DNA from: Chloroflexota bacterium
GTDB lineage: Bacteria > Chloroflexota > Limnocylindria > Limnocylindrales > CSP1-4
Assembly: GCA_016875645.1 (NCBI GenBank)
Contig: VGPE01000050.1
Location: forward strand, 1-14,507
Length of the DNA: 14,507 nt
Reading direction: 5' to 3'
In this document: in pieces, positions 1-6,564 of the stretch
Position numbering within the stretch: the first letter of the stretch is position 1
Layout of the letters: each line of letters starts with the position of its first letter
Made by a program: the position numbers and the translations under genes
The notes under the pieces: model-generated
Seen by the model: only the letters and a program-made list of their open reading frames with translations
Databases searched by the model: none
What the model was told of the DNA's origin: nothing

Positions 1-1
1 G

Positions 2-193
2 CGCTGGAGCCACGAGGGCATGTCCGCGGCGATCCGCGAGCTGCTCGGCGCAATCGAGACCGGCAAGCCCACCAGCAGCTCCGGCGAGTCGGCCCGCCGG
101 ACCGTCGCGATCACTGACGCAATCCTGCGTTCGCAGGCGCAGGGGAACGTCCGCGTTGCCGTGAAGCCCGCTCCGTGGGCCGCCGAGCGGTGA
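2..193 (+). CDS. Gfo/Idh/MocA family oxidoreductase, C-terminal fragment (5' end outside window)
   Basis: Frame 2 is open from the window edge to TGA at 191-193, giving 63 residues. The fragment has the closing pattern of Gfo/Idh/MocA NAD(P)-dependent sugar or polyol dehydrogenases: an alpha helix (SAAIRELLGAIETGKP), a short loop with SSSGESARRT, then a helix ending in ILRSQAQGNVRV. In this family that segment closes the C-terminal alpha/beta substrate domain. The Rossmann domain and catalytic EKP motif lie upstream and cannot be seen, so substrate cannot be inferred. The stop overlaps the probable GTG start of the next gene (GTGA at 190-193), which implies one transcript and translational coupling with the aldolase-family gene. 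Such oxidoreductases often sit in sugar or amino-sugar catabolic operons. The family call is moderately secure and the specific activity is unknown. Confidence 0.7.
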   Translation, partial: RWSHEGMSAAIRELLGAIETGKPTSSSGESARRTVAITDAILRSQAQGNVRVAVKPAPWAAER

Positions 194-1155
194 CTCACGG
201 GGGCCCGCCAGCGATCGATCGAGCCTGGGTTCGCCACTCGCTGACCGGGCCGGTCACCGCGGTCCACCCCGCATTCACCCGGGACGGCGACCTCGACGAG
301 CGAGGGATCCAGGCGCACATCGAGCACAACCTCGCCGCTGGCAGCCGGACGATCCTGCTCACCTACGGCGATTCGCTGCATTCGATCCTGACTGATCGGG
401 AGGTCGGCGACCTGCTCAGGATGGTCGTGGCGGCCACCCGCAAGCGCGCGATGGTGGTGGCTGCCGACCGCCAGTGGTGGACCCGCGAGGAAGTCCGGTT
501 CGCCGACTTCGCGCGCGAGGAAGGCGCGGACCTGCTGATGGTCCTGCCGCCGCACTGGGGCGGGTCAGTCACCGAGGATTCGCTGATGCGCCACTACACG
601 GCCGTTGCCGAGCGCATCCCGGTGATGCCCGTGACGATCGTGTTCGCGGCGAACCAGGCACTGGGACTGCGGGTCATCCCGCGGCTCCGGGACGAGGTGC
701 CGGGCATCGTCGCCCTCAAGGAGGACGTGACCGGTGACTTTGCACGGCGCGTGACCGCGATGGTCGCCGACCAGTGGCCGGTGATGTCGGGCGGGCTCAA
801 GGTCAACTTCCTGGATGTGCACCCGTACGGCGCCGTCGGCTACATGTCGTCGTTCCTGCACTGGTACCCGCCGGTCGCGCAGGCGTTCTGGCGGGCGATC
901 AGCGGCGGCGACCTTGCACGGGCCGGCGAGATCTGCCGCGACTACGACCACCCGTACATGGACATCTGGAGTTCGGTCGACGGCGGTTTCGACGCCGTCT
1001 ACCACGGCAACCGGGAGCTGTTCGGCATCACCGAGCGCTGGCGCCGGCCGCCGTATCACTCGCTGACGGACGCGGAGATGGACCGTCTCCGCGCCTGGTG
1101 GCACTCGCTGCCCCCGCTCGACGGCGTCGCACCGGCTTCGGGGCTGGTCCGCTGA
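190..1155 (+). CDS. dihydrodipicolinate synthase / N-acetylneuraminate lyase family protein
   Basis: This 321-residue protein has the length and layout of the DHDPS/NAL class I aldolase (TIM barrel) family. The N-terminal strand reads GPVTAVHPAFTRDGDLD, the usual opening. The Schiff-base lysine is recognisable as K177 in GIVALKED, followed by TGD. Other signature positions diverge: the GTTGE loop is LTYGD (residues 57-61), and the YN pair expected after the proline of strand 5 (PVLLYN) reads VF (PVTIVF, 147-152), so the usual proton-relay tyrosine appears absent. Known members cleave or form 2-oxo acids using pyruvate. A lysine-biosynthetic role is unlikely given the context and the changed loops. 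I chose GTG 190 because it gives a GTGA overlap with the preceding gene; GTG 175 is an alternative. Neither start has a good ribosome binding site. The family is confident and the reaction is unknown. Confidence 0.85.
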   Translation: MTHGGPPAIDRAWVRHSLTGPVTAVHPAFTRDGDLDERGIQAHIEHNLAAGSRTILLTYGDSLHSILTDREVGDLLRMVVAATRKRAMVVAADRQWWTREEVRFADFAREEGADLLMVLPPHWGGSVTEDSLMRHYTAVAERIPVMPVTIVFAANQALGLRVIPRLRDEVPGIVALKEDVTGDFARRVTAMVADQWPVMSGGLKVNFLDVHPYGAVGYMSSFLHWYPPVAQAFWRAISGGDLARAGEICRDYDHPYMDIWSSVDGGFDAVYHGNRELFGITERWRRPPYHSLTDAEMDRLRAWWHSLPPLDGVAPASGLVR

Positions 1156-1369
1156 ACGATCCGATTCCCGGCATCGACCCCAGTGGTATTCCCGGCGCTC
1201 GGGCCGTGGGATCGCCGTCGCCCGCCGGCCTTCGACGCGTTGTCATCGACGAGAGCGATGTCGACCCGGCCATGGGGCCGGCGATCCGTTCCAGGACGTG
1301 CCTGGACGACTCCCCTTCGCACGATCGCGGCGCCGAAGGCCGAGGGATATCAGCCCGGTCGACGCCGGC
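1156..1369. other. intergenic region with two short palindromes
   Basis: This 214-bp gap lies between the aldolase-family gene and the deacylase. I see no convincing ORF of its own; the open frames across it are continuations of out-of-frame readings. It carries two perfect 6-bp-arm palindromes: CCGGCC/GGCCGG at 1266-1281 (4-nt loop) and TCCAGG/CCTGGA at 1290-1306 (5-nt loop). They lie about 60-100 bp before the deacylase start. They could be an operator, an mRNA hairpin, or chance in GC-rich DNA. No clear sigma-70 promoter was found. Confidence 0.4.
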
Positions 1370-2998
1370 ATGACGACCGAGCGCGGGCCGACGAGGATGC
1401 TCCTGCGCGGCGGCACCGTCGTGGACGGGACCGGGGCACCCGCCCGGCGCGCCGACGTGCGCTTCGCCGCCAGCCGAATCGAGGCCGTCGGCCCTGACCT
1501 GCCCGCCGATGGCGCCGAGGTCGTCGACGTCGGCGGGCTCGTCGTCGCGCCAGGCTTCATCGACCTCCACTCGCACTCGGATTTCACGTTCCCGGAGTAC
1601 CCGGCCTCGCCGGGCCAGGTCACCCAGGGCGTCACGAGCGAGTTGATCGGGCACTGCGGGTCATCGCCGGCGCCCGTGTCGCGCGACCCCGACCGGCGCC
1701 GGGCGCTCATCGAGTACGACCTGGGCGTCGGGCCCACGCTGCGCTATCGCTGGCACACCGTTGCCGAGTACCTGGCCGCGCTCGACGAGGCGCGGCCGGC
1801 GGTCAACTGCCTGCCGCTGGTGGGCCACATCCCGCTCCGCATCGCGGCGCTGGGCATGACCGACCGCGCCCCGACGGCCGAGGAGATCGCGGCGATGCAG
1901 GCAGGCGTCCGCGAGGCGCTGGCGGCCGGTGCCTGGGGGATGAGCACTGGCCTTTCCTACGCCCCCGGCCAGTGGGCGTCGCGCGAAGAAGTGGTGGCGG
2001 TCGCACGGCCGCTCGCCGAGGGCCCGGGTGCGCCCGCCCTGTACGCGTCCCATATCCGCAACGAGTCCGACGAGCTGATCCCGGCAGTGGCCGAGGCACT
2101 CTCGATCGGCGCGGAGCTCGGCGTGCCGGTGGAGGTGTCGCACCTCAAGGCGGCCGGCGTCCGCAACTTCGGGAAGACCCGGGTGGCCCTGGGGCTGATC
2201 GCGGAAGCGCGTGCCGCCGGCCGGCAAGCCGGCTGCGACATGTACCCGTACGAAGCCGGCTCGACCTACCTCAGCCAGCTGTTCCCGCCCTGGGTGTTCG
2301 ACGGCGGCATCGAGGCGATGCTCGAGCGGCTGCCGTCGGCGGACGTCCGGCGTCGCATCCGCCACGACATCGAGACCGGACTGCCGGCATGGGGCAACCT
2401 GCTGCGTGCGGCGGGGGGCTGGGACCGGATCCTGGTCAACGGGACGGTGGAGCCGGCGGCGCGCTGGGCGCAGGACCGCTCCGTGTCCGATCTCGCCCGG
2501 GAGCGTGGCCTGGATGGCCTGGACCTGGCCTGCGAGCTGATCCTGGCGGACCGCGGTGCCACCACGATGGCCATCTTCATGATGTCGCTCGATGACGTCC
2601 GCGAAGTGATCGCCTCGCCGCTGGCGGGCGTCGGCTCCGACCTCTACGCGGTGACGGGACCGGGCGTCGCGAACCACCCGCGCTGCTATGGCTCCTTCGC
2701 GCGCGTTCTGGGCCCGTGGGTTCGCGACGGGCTGCTCACGCTGGAGGAGGCGGTCCGCAAGATGACGTCGGGTGCCGCCGCGATGATCGGCATGGCCGAC
2801 CGCGGACGGGTGGCTCCCGGACTCGTGGCGGACCTCGTCGCCTTCGATCCGGCGACGGTCGCGGACCGTGCCACCTGGTCCGCGCCGGCCCAGGTGGCAA
2901 CCGGCGTGGAGCACGTGATGCTGGGTGGCCGGTTCGCGGTCCGGGGCGGCCGCACGGACAACCTCCACCTGGGGCGCGTGGTCCGGCGGACTACCTGA
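1370..2998 (+). CDS. N-acyl-D-amino-acid deacylase (D-aminoacylase family amidohydrolase)
   Basis: This 542-residue enzyme is predicted to hydrolyse N-acyl-D-amino acids to a free D-amino acid and a carboxylate in the cytoplasm. It opens with the amidohydrolase beta-sandwich (LLRGGTVVDGTG), then PGFIDLHSHSD with metal-binding H67 and H69. C96 in GHCGSS matches the bridging cysteine typical of D-aminoacylases, which replaces the carbamylated lysine of other amidohydrolases. H228 (ASHIRNE), H258 (VSHLKAAG) and the catalytic aspartate D424 (GVGSDLY) are all present. The C-terminus closes with GRVAPGLVADLVAFDP, as usual for the fold. The length fits the family. ATG 1370 is chosen because residues upstream of it look non-coding; no strong ribosome binding site precedes it, and ATG 1397 is possible. 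No signal peptide is seen. Which D-amino acid it prefers cannot be read from the sequence. Confidence 0.92.
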   Translation: MTTERGPTRMLLRGGTVVDGTGAPARRADVRFAASRIEAVGPDLPADGAEVVDVGGLVVAPGFIDLHSHSDFTFPEYPASPGQVTQGVTSELIGHCGSSPAPVSRDPDRRRALIEYDLGVGPTLRYRWHTVAEYLAALDEARPAVNCLPLVGHIPLRIAALGMTDRAPTAEEIAAMQAGVREALAAGAWGMSTGLSYAPGQWASREEVVAVARPLAEGPGAPALYASHIRNESDELIPAVAEALSIGAELGVPVEVSHLKAAGVRNFGKTRVALGLIAEARAAGRQAGCDMYPYEAGSTYLSQLFPPWVFDGGIEAMLERLPSADVRRRIRHDIETGLPAWGNLLRAAGGWDRILVNGTVEPAARWAQDRSVSDLARERGLDGLDLACELILADRGATTMAIFMMSLDDVREVIASPLAGVGSDLYAVTGPGVANHPRCYGSFARVLGPWVRDGLLTLEEAVRKMTSGAAAMIGMADRGRVAPGLVADLVAFDPATVADRATWSAPAQVATGVEHVMLGGRFAVRGGRTDNLHLGRVVRRTT

Positions 2999-3005
2999 CA
3001 CGCTG

Positions 3006-3034
3006 TTGTCAAACCTGCGTGTGCCGGTTAGGAT
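3006..3034 (+). promoter_or_regulatory. sigma-70-like promoter for the Fic gene
   Basis: TTGTCA (3006-3011), a 17-bp spacer, then TAGGAT (3029-3034). Spacing is optimal and both hexamers are close to consensus, in an otherwise GC-rich 82-bp gap. It lies 46 bp upstream of the preferred Fic start, so the Fic gene probably does not depend on transcription from the deacylase. Confidence 0.55.
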
Positions 3035-3050
3035 CCTGCAATCGCAGGTT
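3012..3050. repeat. inverted repeat overlapping the Fic promoter (possible operator)
   Basis: AACCTGC at 3012-3018 is the exact reverse complement of GCAGGTT at 3044-3050. A second small palindrome, CCTGC-AATC-GCAGG (3035-3048), lies inside. The arms bracket the -10 box, a position where a bound repressor would block transcription. The operator role is inferred; it could also be an RNA hairpin. Confidence 0.4.
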
Positions 3051-3080
3051 GCGAAGCCGATATCCCGCAGGGCTCCCCCG

Positions 3081-4232
3081 ATGCTGTTCCAGACTCCCGA
3101 CCAGACCGACGATGAACGAGCGGTCATCGCGCGAATCGATGACCTCCGACGATCCCTGCGCTTCCAGGTTTCGGGGCATCCGGCCCGCTGGTCAGGTTCG
3201 CTGCGCCGCGCGATGTTCGCGCGGGCGATCCAGGGCTCCAACACGATCGAGGGATACACCGTCGACCTGGCCGACGCGATGGCGCTGGCGGAGGGGGAGG
3301 AACCGCTGGCCGCTGCCGAGGAGACTCAGCAGGCGATCGCCGGGTATCGCGACGCGATGACGTACGTGCTCCAGCTATCGGACGACCCGCACTTCACCTA
3401 CAGCGACGGACTCATCAGAAGCCTGCACTTCATGCTGCTGAAGCACGACATGTCGAAGGGACCTGGGCTCTGGCGTCCCGGGCCCGTCTACGTCCGACAT
3501 GAGCCGTCGAACCAGGCGGTGTACGAAGGACCGCCGAGCGCGGCCGTCCCGGGCCTGATGGGCGAGCTTGTCGCCGACCTTGGCGACACCGATGGAGCCC
3601 CCGCCCTCGTCCGAGCGGCGATGGCGCACCTGAACTTCGTGATGATCCATCCATTTCGCGATGGCAACGGCCGGATGGCCCGCATCCTTCAATCGCTGGT
3701 GCTCGCCCGGGAAGGGATCCTTGCACCCGAGTTCGCGAGCATCGAGGAGTATCTCGGCCGGCGGACCGAGGAGTATTACGCGGTGCTCGCCGATGTGGGT
3801 GCCAGGCATTGGCAGCCGGAACGGAGTGCTCGCGCTTGGGTGAGGTTCTGCCTGACGGCCCATTTTCGTCAGGCACGCACCCTTGCGCGTCGCGTGGCGC
3901 AGGCGGAGCGGCTCTGGACGGCGTTGGAGGACGAAGCGCGACGTCGTGGCCTGCCCGAGCGGACGGTCTACGCGCTGTTCGACGCAGCGCAGCGATTCCG
4001 GGTGCGGAACGCGGGCTACATGGCGCATGCGGACCTCTCGGAGTACGCCGGCGGTCGGGACCTGAAGCGCCTGGTCGAGGTTGGCCTGCTCGAGCCTCGC
4101 GGCGAGAAGCGTGGCCGCTACTACGTCGCCAGCCCCGCACTCGCTGCAGTGGCCGCTCGAACCCGGCAGGATGGGCGGGCGGCCGAGCTGGAAGACCCGT
4201 TCGCTCCGGAGCAGCAGGAATTGGCACTGTGA
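3081..4232 (+). CDS. Fic family protein (class II, with autoinhibitory motif)
   Basis: This 383-residue protein is a Fic-domain enzyme, a family that usually transfers AMP from ATP onto target proteins. The catalytic loop HPFRDGNGR at residues 190-198 fits HxFx(D/E)GNGRxxR in full, with catalytic H190. SNTIEG at residues 53-58 matches the (S/T)xxxE(G/N) inhibitory helix and lies N-terminal to the Fic core, which defines class II; E57 would be the inhibitory glutamate. The C-terminal third (ERTVYALFDAAQRFRV... KRLVEVGLLEPRGEKRGRYY) looks like a winged helix-turn-helix, common in such Fic proteins. ATG 3081 is chosen because the frame upstream overlaps the deacylase end and the promoter. A remnant DNA methyltransferase begins 19 bp downstream, so the gene probably belonged to a restriction-modification operon. 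It appears intact. Confidence 0.9.
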   Translation: MLFQTPDQTDDERAVIARIDDLRRSLRFQVSGHPARWSGSLRRAMFARAIQGSNTIEGYTVDLADAMALAEGEEPLAAAEETQQAIAGYRDAMTYVLQLSDDPHFTYSDGLIRSLHFMLLKHDMSKGPGLWRPGPVYVRHEPSNQAVYEGPPSAAVPGLMGELVADLGDTDGAPALVRAAMAHLNFVMIHPFRDGNGRMARILQSLVLAREGILAPEFASIEEYLGRRTEEYYAVLADVGARHWQPERSARAWVRFCLTAHFRQARTLARRVAQAERLWTALEDEARRRGLPERTVYALFDAAQRFRVRNAGYMAHADLSEYAGGRDLKRLVEVGLLEPRGEKRGRYYVASPALAAVAARTRQDGRAAELEDPFAPEQQELAL

Positions 4233-4251
4233 CCAACGCCCCGAGCACTCG

Positions 4252-4619
4252 ATGAAGTCCTACGAGGGCCGGCTCGAGCTGACGTGGACCAACAAGTCAC
4301 GGCGGCTGCTCGCGCAGGAGGACGGGACGTACGAATGGGTCGATCCCGCCGACTACCGGGTTGCCGAGGTCCGGCTCCTCGACGATGTCGCGACCTTCGG
4401 AGAGGTCGGGTCCCATCGAGCCGCGGACAACCTGCTGATTCGCGGCGACGCGCTCAATGCGCTGCGAAGCCTCGCTCGACTGCCCGAGTTCGCGGCGCAA
4501 TACCTCGGCAAGGTGAAGCTGGCCTACCTCGACCCGCCGTTCAACACGCGCCAGAGCTTTCTCCAGTACGACGACAACCTGGAGCACTCGGTCTGGTTGA
4601 CGATGATGCGCGACCGCCG
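4252..4619 (+). pseudogene. type III-like DNA methyltransferase (Mod), N-terminal remnant
   Basis: The first 122 or so codons from ATG 4252 read as the N-terminus of a site-specific (adenine) DNA methyltransferase of the type III Mod kind: YEGRLELTWTNKS, GTYEWVDPADYRVAEVRLL, DNLLIRGDALNALRSL, and the catalytic DPPF motif at residues 94-97 followed by NTRQSF. Homology continues through EHSVWLTMMRDR, where the family normally goes on with L and several hundred more residues, including the SAM-binding motif I. Here the frame instead enters sequence of the Res subunit in another frame and stops at 4701. The protein cannot be active. The original partner was presumably the Res gene now fused behind it. 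It sits 19 bp after the Fic stop, consistent with a former operon. Confidence 0.8.
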
Positions 4620-5803
4620 GTGGGCATGCTCAAGGAAGGCTGGGACGTCCGGAACGTCTACGTCATCGCATCGATGCGCTCGTCCGTGTCGGGGATCCTG
4701 ACCGAGCAGACGCTGGGCCGCGGGATGCGCCTGCCGTTCGGGGCCTACACCGGCATCGAGATCATCGACACGCTCGAGGTCGTGGCGCACGAGCGATACG
4801 AGGAGCTGTTGCGCAAGACGGGCGTCCTCAACGAGGCGTTCGTCGACTTCCGGACCAGGGCCGCCCTCCGCCTGAATTCGCGGGGCGAGCAAGTTGTCGT
4901 CAGAGAGACCGTCCGCTTGTCGATCGAGCCGCTGATCGGGCTGGGGGACGGAGCGACGGCGTCTGTCGAGGACGATCAGCCGGAACCGGTCGTCACGACG
5001 GTCGAGGACCGCACGAGCCAGGTGGGTGCCGCCGTCCTGGCGATGCGACGGCAGATCCTGCCGCGGCCGGATGCTCCGCCCATTGCGATCCCGCTCCTGC
5101 GGATGACCGCGGTGCAGAGTTCGTTCAGCCTCGCGGACATCACGGATCGGACTCGGTTCCGCAGCCTGGGCGAGTCGTTGGCGGCGGACCCGGATGGCGA
5201 GCTCAAGCGCGTGCTCGTCAGTGCCCGGGTCGTCCGGGGGCCAGACGGGGTCAAGCGGACCGAACTCGTCACGTCGACGGCGGCCGACCGGATTCGGACC
5301 GACCCGACGCTCTTCGAGCAGGACGACGCGCGGACGAGGCTCAGCGAACTCGTTCTCGCATCGCCGTCCGTCCCGGCGCGTCGTGACCAGCGCGCCGCCC
5401 TGGAGCCGATCATCGACGCGTTCCTGCACGGCTTGGGCTCGAAGGCCCCGGAGGTGCTTTCGGCCAACCTCGAACGTGCCGGCGCACGTCTCGTCCGGCT
5501 CGTGGCCGAGGAGCAGCGCCAGTACATGGCGAAGCCCTCGTTCGAGTACGTCGTGGAGCTGAAGCCGTTCGCGCCCGCTCGTGCGACCGATCGGGCGATC
5601 CAGGCCGACCGGTTCGGTGCCTTCAGCCGATCAGCCGCCTACGAAGGGTGGAAACGCTCGTTGTTCCCCGTCGAGTGGTTCGACTCGCGGCCGGAACGGA
5701 CCGTGGCCAACATGGTGGACGAGGCGAACGCCGTCACGTGCTGGGTGCGGTTGCACGTTGGCGAAGTGCCGATCCTCTGGAACTCCGGCGGTCAGGAATA
5801 CGG
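4620..5803 (+). pseudogene. type III-like restriction helicase (Res), internal C-terminal remnant
   Basis: In the frame starting at 4620 the sequence opens abruptly with VGMLKEGWDVRNVYVI (SF2 helicase motif V region) and continues with TEQTLGRGMRLPFG (motif VI, QxxGRGxR). About 370 further residues resemble the C-terminal half of the DEAD/DEAH-type Res proteins that accompany such methyltransferases, ending CWVRLHVGEVPILWNSGGQEY. ATP-binding motifs I-IV are missing at the 5' side. At the 3' side the PD-(D/E)xK nuclease core, expected right after EY as NPDF...VEVK, is also missing. The frame then runs antisense through the neighbouring inhibitor gene to 5987. Neither cleavage nor ATPase activity is plausible. 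The reading frame inside the remnant is uninterrupted, which suggests the damage is recent, or that the joints are assembly errors. Confidence 0.8.
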
Positions 5804-6504
5804 CTGTACTCCAGCACCGCGTAGCCCGTCCCGCGGGCGGTCACCCGGAACGACCACCTCTCCGTCCCGGCGGCGCCGGGGATGGGCCCCCCGGTGGCGC
5901 TGCTGTGACCGGCGGCGACCAGCTGTTCGGAGCTCACCACCGACGGCGTCCAGCCGAAGCCGGTCGACGCGTTGGAGCAGAGGGTGACGCGCACCAGGCT
6001 GCCGACCGGCGCCCCCACGGCCCGGCTGACCAGCAGCGTGCCCGGGTCCTCCGTGGTGAAGTCCACGCAGCCGACCCGGATCCGCGTCGAGCCGTCGCCC
6101 GAGACGGTCGCGATCCGCCCGTGGGTGCCGGCGCCGGCCGTGGTCACGTCGCCTGGGATGCGGCCCTGGAAGGCCGTCCATTCGCTGATCCGCGTGTGAT
6201 AGCGGGCCGCACCCTCGTCGTCGAACGTCCGCGCCGTGACGCGGGTCCAGTCGGTCGTGCGGGTCTGGGTCCAGATCTCGAGCGGGCGCCCGGCCATCCT
6301 GGGCTCGCCCTGGACGAGGTAGGTCACAGAGCCGCCCGGGGGCACGACGACCGAACTGGTTCCGAACCCGTCGGTGCCGCGGACGACCCCGGCCGTGATC
6401 GCATCGTCGAGAACCGGCAGGTCCGCTGCTGCGGCGGCCGGCCCAACGATCGCGATCGACAGCGCCGCGAGCAGGGTGAGCGCGAGATGCATGTGCAATC
6501 GCAT
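5734..6504 (-). CDS. secreted protein with chagasin/I42-type inhibitor domain, 3' end broken
   Basis: The ORF encodes 256 residues. Residues 1-28 form a signal peptide (MRLHMHLALTLLAALSIAIV, then an alanine-rich cleavage site before DLPVL). Residues about 35-160 are an unrecognised extracellular region with FGTSSVVVPPGGSVTYLVQG. Residues about 163-235 resemble peptidase inhibitor family I42 (chagasin), which blocks papain-like cysteine peptidases: NASTGFGW (178-185) matches the NPTTGFxW loop, followed by GAAGTERWSFRVTARGTG and VLEYSR. The family continues with PW (RPW loop) and a final strand. Here it reads SRIPD, and the last 21 residues are antisense of the Res remnant, so native sequence ends near 5800. 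ATG 6504 has a strong GGAAGGTGG site upstream. It lies 60 bp after the amidohydrolase on the same strand. Inhibitory activity is doubtful in this truncated form. Confidence 0.7.
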   Translation of the reverse strand: MRLHMHLALTLLAALSIAIVGPAAAAADLPVLDDAITAGVVRGTDGFGTSSVVVPPGGSVTYLVQGEPRMAGRPLEIWTQTRTTDWTRVTARTFDDEGAARYHTRISEWTAFQGRIPGDVTTAGAGTHGRIATVSGDGSTRIRVGCVDFTTEDPGTLLVSRAVGAPVGSLVRVTLCSNASTGFGWTPSVVSSEQLVAAGHSSATGGPIPGAAGTERWSFRVTARGTGYAVLEYSRIPDRRSSRGSALRQRATAPST

Positions 6505-6508
6505 CGGA

Positions 6509-6517
6509 CCACCTTCC
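6509..6517 (-). promoter_or_regulatory. ribosome binding site of the I42-domain gene
   Basis: On the minus strand GGAAGGTGG lies a few bases before ATG 6504. It supports this start over the in-frame ATG 18 bp upstream, which has no such site and would add a hydrophilic extension before the signal peptide. Confidence 0.6.
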
Positions 6518-6564
6518 TTCACGGCGAGTGTGGGCCGAGCCGTTCCGTCCCGGAAAGGGCCGAT

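Noticed and set aside
1661..3259. Long minus-strand open frame (532 codons) opposite the deacylase
   Set aside because: It is antisense to a gene with complete catalytic motifs. The translation is rich in Arg, His and Asp with no recognisable domain, as expected of a shadow frame in GC-rich DNA.
4284..5987. A single 567-residue protein read in the Res frame
   Set aside because: The first 112 codons are out-of-frame methyltransferase sequence and the last 60 or so are antisense of the I42 gene. Only 4620-5803 is native Res sequence.
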